Origin: Mucilaginibacter rigui
GTDB lineage: Bacteria; Bacteroidota; Bacteroidia; Sphingobacteriales; Sphingobacteriaceae
Direction of reading: 5' to 3'
DNA length: 64,000 nucleotides
Assembly (NCBI RefSeq): GCF_014773275.1
Contig: NZ_JACWMW010000008.1
Location: 1-64,000, forward strand
The notes below the pieces were generated by a model. The model was not told where the DNA came from. It saw nothing but the letters and a program-made list of their open reading frames with translations, and searched no databases. Positions 33,636 to 41,852 of the stretch are shown piece by piece. Within the stretch, counting starts at the first letter, position 1. Each line of letters starts with the position of its first letter. Both the position numbers and the translations under genes were made by a program.

Positions 33636-34378
33636 TCAGCGCTTTAATTATTGACGACGAGCCCTTGGCCCGTATGGTTGTACAAGAATATTTGCAGGCA
33701 TTCCCCCTGATAGAGGTTTTGCAGGAGTGCGGGGATGGTTTTGAAGGCCTTAAAGCCATACAGCAACACCAGCCCGACCTGATATTCCTTGACGTGCAAA
33801 TGCCAAAAATAAACGGCTTTGAAATGCTGGAACTGGTAGATAACCCGCCCGCGGTAATATTTGCCACCGCGTTTGATGAGTACGCCATTAAAGCCTTTGA
33901 AGCCCACGCGGTTGATTACCTTTTAAAACCCTTCAGTAAAGAACGCTTTAATAAAGCCATAGAAAAACTGCTGGCCCAGGCACCCGCCGGCCCTACCCCG
34001 GTTACCAAAACTAACCCGTTGCTTGAGGCTGCCGCGCAATCGCCGGCACAAAACGAACGGATTGTGGTTAAAACGGGTACTAAAGTAAAAATTATTGCCG
34101 TGCAGGATGTTGAATACCTGCAAGCCGATGATGATTATGTAAGCGTAATTACCGCCGAGGGCGCTTTCCTGAAAAATAAAACGATGGCCTTTTTCGAGAA
34201 AACGCTCGATCCAAGGTATTTTGTGCGCGTGCACCGCTCATACATTATAGCCATACAGCAAATAACCCGTTTAGACCCATACGAGAAAGACAGCCACCTG
34301 GCCATCCTGAAATCAGGCGCCAAGATCCCGGTAAGTAAAACAGGTTATGTAAAGTTGAAACAGGTATTGGGGATATAA
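33632..34378 (+). CDS. LytTR-family response regulator
   Basis: This 248-residue protein has a receiver domain with DDE (8-10) and the phosphoacceptor D54 in LIFLDVQMPKING, a conserved Lys in LLKPFSKERF, and a C-terminal LytTR DNA-binding domain (IVVKTGTKVKIIAVQDVEYLQADDDY, HRSYIIAIQQI). It overlaps the kinase gene by ATGA, so the two are translationally coupled and form a cognate pair. LytTR targets are often membrane and cell-wall genes; the L,D-transpeptidase gene just downstream is a candidate, which is inference. Confidence 0.94.
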   Translation: MISALIIDDEPLARMVVQEYLQAFPLIEVLQECGDGFEGLKAIQQHQPDLIFLDVQMPKINGFEMLELVDNPPAVIFATAFDEYAIKAFEAHAVDYLLKPFSKERFNKAIEKLLAQAPAGPTPVTKTNPLLEAAAQSPAQNERIVVKTGTKVKIIAVQDVEYLQADDDYVSVITAEGAFLKNKTMAFFEKTLDPRYFVRVHRSYIIAIQQITRLDPYEKDSHLAILKSGAKIPVSKTGYVKLKQVLGI

Positions 34379-34390
34379 TCAATTCCAATG

Positions 34391-34465
34391 TAGAGACGCA
34401 ATATTTTTGCGTCTCCCCTCCGGCATTTAAACCTATCTAAAGGAAACATGAAGTATCGCGTCGAA
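34391..34465. repeat. Family B REP palindrome, diverged, plus a broken half copy
   Basis: GTAGAGACGCAATATTTTTGCGTCTC (34391-34415, written here in parts: GTAG, AGACGCAA, TTGCGTCT) is a compensated variant in which both stem arms changed G to A and C to T. GAAGTATCGCGTCGAAAG at 34450 is a half copy lacking its left arm. Confidence 0.75.
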
Positions 34466-34535
34466 AGAATACTTTATTAATTATTCTTTCAAACTAATTT
34501 TTTAGGTATATTTATCTAAACTAATTTTTAGATAG

Positions 34536-35240
34536 ATGCCTAAGCTGTTTTTCATACTGCTGTTATCCTTACTGGCAACAATAAACACAATTGATCTGCC
34601 TGATAGCAAACGCGCGAGCGATGCCCGTAAGGCTATCTGGCCAAAGCTTCAGAAAGAACTAACGGAACAAAAATTCGATAGCAGGTACCGAATATATATC
34701 CGCATCATCAAACAGCTTGATCTGATAGAAGTATGGGCAAAAAAAGGCAGCAAATATGAGCTGTTTAAGCGATACAGCATCTGCTATTACTCGGGCGGCT
34801 TAGGCACTAAGATAAGCCGGGGTGATGGCAAAAGCCCCGAAGGCTTTTATACTGTTGGCGCCAAACAGCTAAACCCGGTAAGTAATTATCACCTGGCTAT
34901 AAATATTGGCTACCCAAACAAATTCGAAAGGTTAAAGGGCTATACCGGAGATGCCATCATGATCCACGGCAACTGCGCGTCCATCGGCTGCTACGCCATG
35001 ACGAACCCCACCATTGAAGAAATATACACGCTTGCATACAAAGCGCTTGAGGCAGGGCAACCCAGTATCAATGTAGATATTTTTCCGTTCAGGATGACGG
35101 CTGAACACATGAAAGAGTTTGAAAAATCGCCTTACATCGGGTTTTGGAAAACCATGAAACCCGGGTACGATCTGTTTGAAAAGAACCACCTGCCGCCGGT
35201 GGTGAGCGTTGTAAATAAACAGTATGCGTTTGGGAAATAA
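34536..35240 (+). CDS. L,D-transpeptidase (YkuD domain), periplasmic
   Basis: This 234-residue protein has an N-terminal hydrophobic segment that looks like a signal peptide (KLFFILLLSLLATINTI). The YkuD active site is H144 in MIHGNCASIGC with C152 as nucleophile; the usual motif is HG-x(3,4)-S-x-GC. The substrate-side motif GDGKSPEGFYTVG is also typical. It should form 3-3 peptidoglycan cross-links or attach proteins to peptidoglycan. It follows the LytTR operon by 157 bp with a diverged REP between, so it may be a separate unit or a regulon member. Confidence 0.88.
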   Translation: MPKLFFILLLSLLATINTIDLPDSKRASDARKAIWPKLQKELTEQKFDSRYRIYIRIIKQLDLIEVWAKKGSKYELFKRYSICYYSGGLGTKISRGDGKSPEGFYTVGAKQLNPVSNYHLAINIGYPNKFERLKGYTGDAIMIHGNCASIGCYAMTNPTIEEIYTLAYKALEAGQPSINVDIFPFRMTAEHMKEFEKSPYIGFWKTMKPGYDLFEKNHLPPVVSVVNKQYAFGK

Positions 35241-35247
35241 TATAATG

Positions 35248-35345
35248 CAGAGACGCAATACTTTGCGTCTCCCGCGAAGTATCGCGTCTCTAAGATAACA
35301 CTGTCAGTCTGAGCCTGTCGAAGACCTAAACACTCAGACCAACTC
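35248..35345. repeat. Family B REP pair and a fragment of another palindromic repeat
   Basis: GAGACGCAATACTTTGCGTCTC (in parts GAGACGCAA / TTGCGTCTC, 35250-35271) is followed at once by CGCGAAGTATCGCGTCTC (35273-35290). At 35307-35330 CAGTCTGAGCCTGTCGAAG occurs, a sequence that recalls a separate widespread intergenic repeat; only one copy is in this window. Confidence 0.7.
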
Positions 35346-35383
35346 GCTAATGGTTTGACAATCTCACCATGACATATCCTAAA

Positions 35384-36274
35384 TTACTCCGCCAGCAACA
35401 CCATCCATGCCTCTTCTACCCTGCCTTCATCAAGCAGTTGTTTGGCTTTTAAATGCAGCTGCAGTTCGCGGGTTTGGCTATCGCCGATGGTAGCATCGAA
35501 GATCTCTTTCAATTCGTAGCTTTGCGCGTAGGTCTCAATGGCCTCATCGGCAGGTAATTCTTCCACATTACCCAACTGGCCCAGGTTGTTCCCGGTAAGC
35601 ACTTTTGAATTGCGGATGGCATGAGGGATGGAATCAACCCCGATACCAATGGTACGCACCGGCTTTGCTACTTTAAACAGGTTATCGGCGGTAACGCGGC
35701 AGTACCAGTCGCCGCCAAGTCGCCCCACCTGGTCTGTTTTAAACTGATCAATAGCGCCGTCTTCATCCAATATATTCTCGCTGATATGGATAACCTTTAT
35801 TTCGGCTATCACCAAATTACCGGCACCGGGTGTATCGCCCAGGCTGATGATCTCTTTCACCACGCATTCCAATTGTATAGGCGATTCAACCACACGGGGT
35901 GGTTTCACCTGCTCGGACGGCAGTTCGGTCAATCCCGCTTTAATGAACTCGTTTATGCCCGCCGGGTATTCCACACTTGACAGCGACACCTGCTGCACCA
36001 TATCGTAATTTACAATATTGATTACACACTCGGGTACTTGCTGCAGGTTCTCCAGCGTATGCTTGGTTGTATTATCCCTCACCCTGCGCGATGGCGAAAA
36101 CACGCACACCGGCGGGTTAACGCTAAACAGGTTAAAAAAACTAAACGGACTAAGATTTACATTACCCTCCGCATCTACAGTTGATGCCAGGCAAATAGGC
36201 CTTGGCGCCACCGCATGGTTCAGGTACGCCTGGATCTGTAAGGGAGTAAGGTTTTTTGTTTCGAGGGATAGCAT
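35384..36274 (-). CDS. Flavin reductase-like (FMN-binding split barrel) protein
   Basis: From the ATG at 36274 the product is 296 residues, starting MLSLETKNLTPLQIQAYLNH. The flavin_reduct domain is seen in APRPICLASTVDAEGNVNLSPFSFFNLFSVNPPVCVFSP and in DTTKHTLENL. A C-terminal extension of about 80 residues is rich in Glu. The open frame extends to 36310 but that part is a family E repeat, so I choose 36274. It is commonly found next to homogentisate genes in Bacteroidota, and here it follows the FAH gene in the same direction with a repeat between; its exact role in that route is unknown. Confidence 0.82.
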   Translation of the reverse strand: MLSLETKNLTPLQIQAYLNHAVAPRPICLASTVDAEGNVNLSPFSFFNLFSVNPPVCVFSPSRRVRDNTTKHTLENLQQVPECVINIVNYDMVQQVSLSSVEYPAGINEFIKAGLTELPSEQVKPPRVVESPIQLECVVKEIISLGDTPGAGNLVIAEIKVIHISENILDEDGAIDQFKTDQVGRLGGDWYCRVTADNLFKVAKPVRTIGIGVDSIPHAIRNSKVLTGNNLGQLGNVEELPADEAIETYAQSYELKEIFDATIGDSQTRELQLHLKAKQLLDEGRVEEAWMVLLAE

Positions 36275-36290
36275 GTTGGTGTAGTATACA

Positions 36291-36385
36291 AACCATGTAA
36301 TTGCGAACAATAACGCGGCAATCTCTCAGGGCATTCGGATATGCTGAGGTTGCCACGTCGTTACGATCCTCGCAATGACATGGTT
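36291..36385. repeat. Family E palindrome, diverged copy
   Basis: AACCATGT-AATTGCGA...GCGGCAATCTCTCA pairs with TGAGGTTGCC...TCGCAATGACATGGTT. It shares the CTCGCAATGAC / GCAATCTC words with the element at 29228-29322 and lies between the flavin reductase and FAH genes. Confidence 0.75.
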
Positions 36386-36403
36386 ATTATGACGGTACTT
36401 TAT

Positions 36404-37399
36404 TTATTTTTTCAATCCTAAAATTGAAAAATCATCATTACTCTTTTTAATAATATTACCCAGCATACCTAAGCCGGTTATTTCCATTTCAACCAAATCA
36501 TTAGGTTGCAGCCATTGGGGCTGATAGTTGGGATCGTTAAGCAAGCCGGTGCCATTCAGTTCCAAAAAGCAGCCGGTACCTACCGTGCCCGACCCTATCA
36601 CATCGCCAGGCAAAACATCGCAGCCATAGGCACAGCGTTCTATGATCTCGGCGAAGGTCCAGTCCATGTCAGCCATATTGCCGCTGCTAACTTGCTTGCC
36701 GTTTACCACGCATTTCATTTCCAGGTTATAGGTAACCCCTACGTGCCCTTCTTTTGGCGTGGTTTTGTATTGCTCCAATTCATCAGGCGTAACCAGCCAT
36801 GGGCCAATCACGGTCGAAAAATCTTTGCCTTTGGCCGGGCCAAGGTTCAGCAGCATTTCTTCCATTTGCAGGGTGCGGGCGCTCATATCGTTCATTATCA
36901 TATACCCTGCAATAAAGCTATCAGCTTCGGCAGCGCGTATGTTGCGGCCTTTTTTGTTCAGCACAACAGCTACCTCCAGTTCAAAATCAAGCTTCTGGAA
37001 ATGGTCGGGCATACACTCAATTTCGCCGGGGCCTTGTATGGCGTTATGGTTGGTAAAGTAAAAAATCGGGTACTGGTCAAACTCGGCAATCATATCTACC
37101 TTGCGGTTGCGGCGGGCAGCAGCAACATGCTGCCTGAAAGCGTACCCATCGCGGCATGATGTTGGGTGTGGCACGGGGGCTATTAACTCATAAAACAGTT
37201 CCTCTTTAGCTTCTATTTTACCGCTTTTAATATCAGCGTTAACCTTTTTGGCATGATCCATCAACTCCTCGCCACCCCATAAAAATTCATTCATGTTATC
37301 GGGTATCAGTTTATCGCACGAGTTTAGATTATAGATATGGCCGTTTATATAGATGCCTAAATGCTCCCGGTCTTCGGTTTTGTAGGATACTAATTTCAT
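36404..37399 (-). CDS. Fumarylacetoacetate hydrolase family protein
   Basis: This 331-residue protein has the FAH catalytic domain. Metal-binding acidic residues appear in FELEVAVVLNKKGRNI and MNDMSARTLQMEEM, and GSGTVGTGCFLELNG is the C-terminal signature. It most likely cleaves fumarylacetoacetate to fumarate and acetoacetate, the last step of tyrosine degradation, because hmgA and hppD lie divergently next to it. It is shorter than eukaryotic FAH (about 420) and resembles the bacterial short form. Its ATG overlaps the stop of the 94-residue membrane-protein gene by 4 bp. Confidence 0.88.
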   Translation of the reverse strand: MKLVSYKTEDREHLGIYINGHIYNLNSCDKLIPDNMNEFLWGGEELMDHAKKVNADIKSGKIEAKEELFYELIAPVPHPTSCRDGYAFRQHVAAARRNRKVDMIAEFDQYPIFYFTNHNAIQGPGEIECMPDHFQKLDFELEVAVVLNKKGRNIRAAEADSFIAGYMIMNDMSARTLQMEEMLLNLGPAKGKDFSTVIGPWLVTPDELEQYKTTPKEGHVGVTYNLEMKCVVNGKQVSSGNMADMDWTFAEIIERCAYGCDVLPGDVIGSGTVGTGCFLELNGTGLLNDPNYQPQWLQPNDLVEMEITGLGMLGNIIKKSNDDFSILGLKK

Positions 37400-37680
37400 A
37401 AGTCGGAATTGGTTTTAGATGATTTGAATAGCTTCATTAATATGATGTTCAACAATACAATAAACACGAATGCAATAAATAGATCAGATGCTAACTTAAC
37501 AAGGTCACCCTCAAAACGAAAGCCGGTAGATATAGCTGATTTACTGGTAAATATGGTTAAAAAGTAAAAGGGGAATCCTATTACATAAACACCATTTGAT
37601 GCAGCGTTAAGTTGTGAAAATATTAGAGTAATGATAATCCATATCAATACACCCAAAAAGGTAGCTTTAGTTTTATTCAC
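37396..37680 (-). CDS. Small membrane protein of unknown function
   Basis: This 94-residue protein has hydrophobic segments at about 8-27, 33-45 (weaker) and 66-86, and a basic C-terminus (KLFKSSKTNSDL). It shows no recognisable motif. It overlaps the FAH-family gene by 4 bp (ATGA-type coupling), which supports that it is real and cotranscribed. The composition is AT-richer than the neighbours. Confidence 0.6.
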   Translation of the reverse strand: MNKTKATFLGVLIWIIITLIFSQLNAASNGVYVIGFPFYFLTIFTSKSAISTGFRFEGDLVKLASDLFIAFVFIVLLNIILMKLFKSSKTNSDL

Positions 37681-38010
37681 AATTGGCTTATTGGTCTGTC
37701 AAAACTAAACATTTTTGCATTTGTTGTATCAACTATTATGCTTGCATATTAAATTTATTACACTTAATTTTGATACCAATGATGAGCATTAAAAAACAGT
37801 TTTACTTTTCCCTTGGGCTTACTTCTATGAGTAACTCCTCTTCTTTCAGGGATGCTGTGCTCTCCAAGATCGCGTTGGCGCAATTCTAATTTCATTCCGT
37901 TTTTTATAAGTAATTGGTGGTATCGTACTATTTCGATACGCAACCCGGTATCCTATAATTTAAACTTTTTGAACGCTTAAAACGTTCTTAATAAACCAAT
38001 TAATTAAATC
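37681..38010. other. Divergent intergenic region upstream of hmgA
   Basis: These 330 bp separate the fah-side and hmgA-side genes. A 36-codon frame (37779-37889, MMSIKKQFYFSLGLTS...) is open but unsupported. Two small inverted repeats near the hmgA side, GTATCG..CGATAC (about 37922-37941) and GAACG-cttaaaa-CGTTC (about 37969-37985), could be operator sites for a regulator of the homogentisate genes; this is speculative. Confidence 0.35.
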
Positions 38011-39168
38011 ATGCCTGTTTACCACACTTTAGGGACCATCCCGCATAAGCGGCATACGCAGTTCCGTAAGCCCGACGGCACTTTATATGCCGAAGAACTG
38101 GTTTCAACCGAAGGGTTTTCCAGTCTTTATTCGCTGGTTTACCACGCTTACCCGCCTACCATCGTAAAAGAACTGGGCGAACCATATTCGGTTGAGCCCA
38201 AAATAGCGCGCGAAAAGCATCTTAAACATACCAGCCTGATAGGGTTTAATATAAAGCCCGAAGATGACTATTTAAAGAGCCGTAAACCGGTGCTGGTGAA
38301 CAGCGACCTGCATATATCATTGGCTGCCCCGCGCAAAAGCATGACCGATTATTTTTACAAGAACAGCCAGGCCGACGAGGTGATCTTCATCCACGTTGGT
38401 TCGGGTACTTTAAAAACCGGTTTCGGGAAAATCAAGTTTGAATATGGCGATTACCTGGTCATCCCCCGTGGCACCATTTACCAGCTGGAATTTGACAATG
38501 AGGACAACCGCCTGTTCATCGTAGAAAGCTTTAGCCCTATCCGTGCGCCAAAACGCTACCGGAACGAATATGGCCAATTGATGGAACACTCGCCTTATTG
38601 CGAGCGCGATATTAAACGCCCCACCGACCTGGAAACCATCGACCAAAAAGGCGATTTTAAGATCCTGATCAAAAAACAGGGGCTTATATACCCGTACACT
38701 TATGGCACCCATCCGTTCGATTTTGTAGGCTGGGATGGTTTCCATTATCCATGGGCATTTTCTATCCATGATTTTGAACCGATAACAGGCCGTGTGCATC
38801 AACCACCACCTGTACATCAAACATTTGAGGGCCACAACTTTGTGATCTGCTCATTTGTACCGCGGAAGTTCGATTACCACCCATTATCAATCCCTGCACC
38901 ATACAACCACAGCAATGTAGATAGCGACGAGGTTTTATATTATGTAGACGGCGACTTTATGAGCCGCAAAAGCGTAGTAAAAGGCCAGATAACCCTGCAC
39001 CCGGGTGGCATACCACACGGCCCTGCACCAGGTTCGGTCGAAAAATCTATCGGCAAGGAATTTACAGATGAACTGGCTGTGATGATTGACCCCTTCCGCC
39101 CGCTGATGCTCACTGAGGACGCCGTAAATATTGAGGACGGTAATTATTATAAAAGCTGGGTGATTTAA
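38011..39168 (+). CDS. hmgA: Homogentisate 1,2-dioxygenase
   Basis: This 385-residue cupin-type iron dioxygenase has HPFDFVGWDGFHYPWAFSIHDFEP, then the metal-ligand region PYNHSNVDSDEVLYYVDGDF (His and Glu) and LHPGGIPHGP with the final His. It opens the ring of homogentisate to maleylacetoacetate. It is somewhat shorter than the roughly 440-residue human enzyme, as is usual for the Bacteroidota form. hppD follows 96 bp downstream, and the FAH-family gene is divergent upstream. Confidence 0.94.
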   Translation: MPVYHTLGTIPHKRHTQFRKPDGTLYAEELVSTEGFSSLYSLVYHAYPPTIVKELGEPYSVEPKIAREKHLKHTSLIGFNIKPEDDYLKSRKPVLVNSDLHISLAAPRKSMTDYFYKNSQADEVIFIHVGSGTLKTGFGKIKFEYGDYLVIPRGTIYQLEFDNEDNRLFIVESFSPIRAPKRYRNEYGQLMEHSPYCERDIKRPTDLETIDQKGDFKILIKKQGLIYPYTYGTHPFDFVGWDGFHYPWAFSIHDFEPITGRVHQPPPVHQTFEGHNFVICSFVPRKFDYHPLSIPAPYNHSNVDSDEVLYYVDGDFMSRKSVVKGQITLHPGGIPHGPAPGSVEKSIGKEFTDELAVMIDPFRPLMLTEDAVNIEDGNYYKSWVI

Positions 39169-39264
39169 GAGAATTAAGACAGTAAGACACAAGAATCAAG
39201 ACATAGGATTTGGGGACGGCAATCACTAATTCGCTAACTCACTAAATCACTAATTAAATAAACA

Positions 39265-40389
39265 ATGGAAACATTAACATTAGATACAAAACCAACTACC
39301 ACAGATTTTTTGCCGCTCAACGGTACCGATTATGTTGAATTTTATGTGGGTAACGCCAAACAGGCCGCCCATTACTATAAAACCGCTTTCGGCTTTCAGG
39401 ATTTGGCTTATTCGGGCCCTGAAACTGGTGTGCGCGACCGTGCATCGTACGTTTTGCAACAGGGAAAGATCCGTTTGGTATTAACCACCCCGCTTCACTC
39501 TGACCATCCTATTGCTGAGCACATTAAAAAACATGGCGACGGTGTAAAGGTATTAGCCCTTTGGGTTGATGATGCTTACGATGCTTTTGAGCAAACTACT
39601 AAGCGTGGTGCCGAGCCATACCAGCAGCCGCAAACCATTAAAGATGAGCATGGCGAAGTACGTACAAGCGGTATAAAATTATACGGTGAAACCGTTCACC
39701 TGTTCATCGAACGTAAAAACTACAGCGGGCCGTTCCTGCCGGGTTATAAAGCCATGCAAACCACCTACCAGCCGCCTGTTGCAGGGTTACTGTATGTAGA
39801 CCATTGCGTAGGTAACGTGGGTTGGCATAAAATGAACCAGTGGGTTAACTTTTATGAGGATATTATGGGTTTCCGCAACATCCTTACGTTCGATGATAAG
39901 ATGATCTCGACCGAGTACTCGGCCCTGATGAGCAAGGTAATGAGCAACGGCAACGGTTACGTAAAATTCCCGATAAATGAACCTGCCGAGGGTAAAAAGA
40001 AAAGCCAGATTGAAGAATACCTGGAGTTTTATGAGGGCGAAGGCGTGCAGCATTTGGCATTGGCCACTGCCGATATTGTAAAAACCGTTACCGACCTGCA
40101 AAGCCGCGGTGTTGAATTTTTAACCGTGCCTACAACTTATTACGACGAGCTTACCGCCCGTGTGGGTAAAATTGATGAAGACCTGGAGCCACTAAAAAAG
40201 CTGGGCATACTGGTTGACCGCGACGATGAGGGTTACCTGTTACAGATATTCACCAAACCGGTTGAAGACCGCCCCACCTTGTTTTTCGAGATCATACAGC
40301 GTAAAGGTGCAAAATCCTTCGGTGCGGGTAACTTTAAGGCCCTGTTTGAAGCCATTGAGCGCGAACAGGAACTGAGAGGCAACCTGTAA
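39265..40389 (+). CDS. hppD: 4-hydroxyphenylpyruvate dioxygenase
   Basis: This 374-residue protein has two vicinal-oxygen-chelate domains. Iron ligands are His in YVDHCVGNV, His in GVQHLALAT and Glu in PTLFFEIIQRKG. The C-terminal gate helix region GAGNFKALFEAIEREQELRGNL is standard for HPPD. It converts 4-hydroxyphenylpyruvate to homogentisate, the substrate of HmgA encoded just upstream. The 96-bp gap before it contains only short ACTAATT/CTCACTAA direct repeats. A terminator follows. Confidence 0.96.
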   Translation: METLTLDTKPTTTDFLPLNGTDYVEFYVGNAKQAAHYYKTAFGFQDLAYSGPETGVRDRASYVLQQGKIRLVLTTPLHSDHPIAEHIKKHGDGVKVLALWVDDAYDAFEQTTKRGAEPYQQPQTIKDEHGEVRTSGIKLYGETVHLFIERKNYSGPFLPGYKAMQTTYQPPVAGLLYVDHCVGNVGWHKMNQWVNFYEDIMGFRNILTFDDKMISTEYSALMSKVMSNGNGYVKFPINEPAEGKKKSQIEEYLEFYEGEGVQHLALATADIVKTVTDLQSRGVEFLTVPTTYYDELTARVGKIDEDLEPLKKLGILVDRDDEGYLLQIFTKPVEDRPTLFFEIIQRKGAKSFGAGNFKALFEAIEREQELRGNL

Positions 40390-40404
40390 GAATAGATTTG
40401 AGAT

Positions 40405-40435
40405 AAAAAGCCAGACATTTTTGTCTGGCTTTTTT
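40405..40435 (+). terminator. Intrinsic terminator of hmgA-hppD
   Basis: AGCCAGACA/TGTCTGGCT with a four-T loop, preceded by A5 and followed by T5, lies 16 bp after the hppD stop. Confidence 0.88.
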
Positions 40436-40496
40436 GTGTACCTTTATAAAACATCATATCTAAAACATTTTAGTATAAATAGTTTTATAACAGATT

Positions 40497-40994
40497 ATGA
40501 GAAGCAATTTACCCAGCAATAAATTTCAACCGTTAGCATTTACCATAAGCCTTTTAATTACATTGACTATTGGCGTAGTGGCATCTATTTTTACCCGGCC
40601 CGAAATTAAAACGTGGTATATTACTTTAAATAAACCATCCTTTACCCCGCCTAACTGGCTTTTCCCCGTAGCATGGACTACGCTTTACATTCTTATAGCC
40701 GTTTCGGCATACCTAATCTGGAAACTTAGGGATGGGTCATCAACCTATAAAACGGCTGCTATAATTTACGTTATACAACTGGCGCTTAATTTTTCATGGT
40801 CAATAGTGTTTTTTGGCATGCACCAAATCATGGGCGGGCTTTTTATTATTGTTGCCCTGCTGGTTACCATTATCCTTAATATATCCTGGTTTAACCGGTT
40901 TAGTAAAACTGCTGCCTGGTTACTGGTTCCTTACCTTTTGTGGGTTAGCTATGCTACTTTGTTAAACATTAGTATTAGTGTGCTTAACAAATAA
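40497..40994 (+). CDS. tspO: TspO/MBR family tryptophan-rich sensory protein
   Basis: This 165-residue protein has five transmembrane helices and the Trp-rich TspO motifs TWYITLNKPSFTPPNWLFP and VAWTTLYILIAVSAYLIWK, then LNFSWSIVFFG. TspO proteins bind tetrapyrroles and some lipids and are linked to stress and porphyrin handling. The next gene starts 38 bp downstream on the same strand. Confidence 0.93.
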   Translation: MRSNLPSNKFQPLAFTISLLITLTIGVVASIFTRPEIKTWYITLNKPSFTPPNWLFPVAWTTLYILIAVSAYLIWKLRDGSSTYKTAAIIYVIQLALNFSWSIVFFGMHQIMGGLFIIVALLVTIILNISWFNRFSKTAAWLLVPYLLWVSYATLLNISISVLNK

Positions 40995-41032
40995 GAAAAA
41001 CACTATTTTTATTGCACGTTTACGTGCCCAAA

Positions 41033-41572
41033 ATGAAAAGAATATTCTTTACCTGCTTACTGCTTATAGCCGCTACCGCTTTTAGCTTTGCGGATACCAT
41101 TTCCATCAATCACTTTGTAGTAAAAGAAAACCCTTTTGCTAAAGACGAGATAGCTATTGTAGCGGTAGATACCGCCAAAAACATCCAGGAGAATGTAAAC
41201 GGTAGTTTCGCTTTTAGTATAAACGGCTTTACCGAACAGTTAACGTTTGATAAAGGTACCGCTTTTTACAGGCATAAGCTGGACAAATCGATGTTTGTGT
41301 ACGCCCGCCACGAAAATGATAATGGCACGCACTCTATGCTATATTATGTTTACAGGCACGATAGCAAGCTTACCCCGGTTAAAATAAGCTGGATATTGCT
41401 TATATCAATCCCGTTAGGGTTGATACTATTGGGGTATCTGTTTAAACGCTTTATTATTATCGCGCTCATCATCTTCTGCATATTCCTGTACTTTAACCAT
41501 AGTAATGGCCTAAGCATACCAACATTCTTCCAGAGTATTATAGACGGGTTGAAAGGATTATTTGCGAGTTAG
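41033..41572 (+). CDS. Exported membrane-anchored protein of unknown function
   Basis: From the ATG at 41033 (MKRIFFTCLLLIAATAFSFA) the product is 179 residues with a signal peptide. A beta-rich region of about 90 residues follows (DTISINHFVVKENPFAKDEI...), then two hydrophobic helices (ISWILLISIPLGLILLGYLF and FIIIALIIFCIFLYF) and a short amphipathic end. The frame begins at a TTG at 41012, but ATG 41033 is the start of the signal peptide. I do not recognise the family. It is probably cotranscribed with tspO. Confidence 0.7.
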   Translation: MKRIFFTCLLLIAATAFSFADTISINHFVVKENPFAKDEIAIVAVDTAKNIQENVNGSFAFSINGFTEQLTFDKGTAFYRHKLDKSMFVYARHENDNGTHSMLYYVYRHDSKLTPVKISWILLISIPLGLILLGYLFKRFIIIALIIFCIFLYFNHSNGLSIPTFFQSIIDGLKGLFAS

Positions 41573-41651
41573 AGGGTTTAGCTGTTGCTTGTGTTCGGAA
41601 ATAATCAAACCCCTAATTTTGGCTAAAACCTTATCAATTTTTGCTTATAAT

Positions 41652-41768
41652 CCGTTGAGCTAAAGCCAACGGCAATGATTAATGCAAGATAATTCTGATG
41701 ATTTTACATTCTATCCGTCCCATTTATGGGACGGATAAAAAACCGGAAAGGGGGCTTTAGCCCCAACT
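41652..41768. repeat. Family A palindromic element, single copy
   Basis: CCGTTGaGC-taaa-GCCAACGG at the left, the CCGTCCCATTTATGGGACGG hairpin in the middle, and GGGGCTTTAGCCCC at the right. It has the same order of parts as the elements at 219-643 and 24388-24510. It occupies most of the 280-bp gap between convergent genes, where it could serve as a shared terminator. Confidence 0.85.
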
Positions 41769-41852
41769 CTATTCTTCCGAACACCGATGGTGACAATACA
41801 ATAAGGGCAAAAAAACCGCGTGAATGAACTATTACGTGTGTTAAATCACTAA

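Noticed and set aside
36506..37159. 217-residue open frame antisense to the FAH-family gene
   Set aside because: It lies wholly opposite a gene with clear catalytic motifs, with no recognisable domain of its own.
37779..37889. 36-residue frame in the hmgA upstream region
   Set aside because: Too short to support without comparative data; it has no motif and no clear ribosome-binding context, so it is mentioned only within the intergenic entry.
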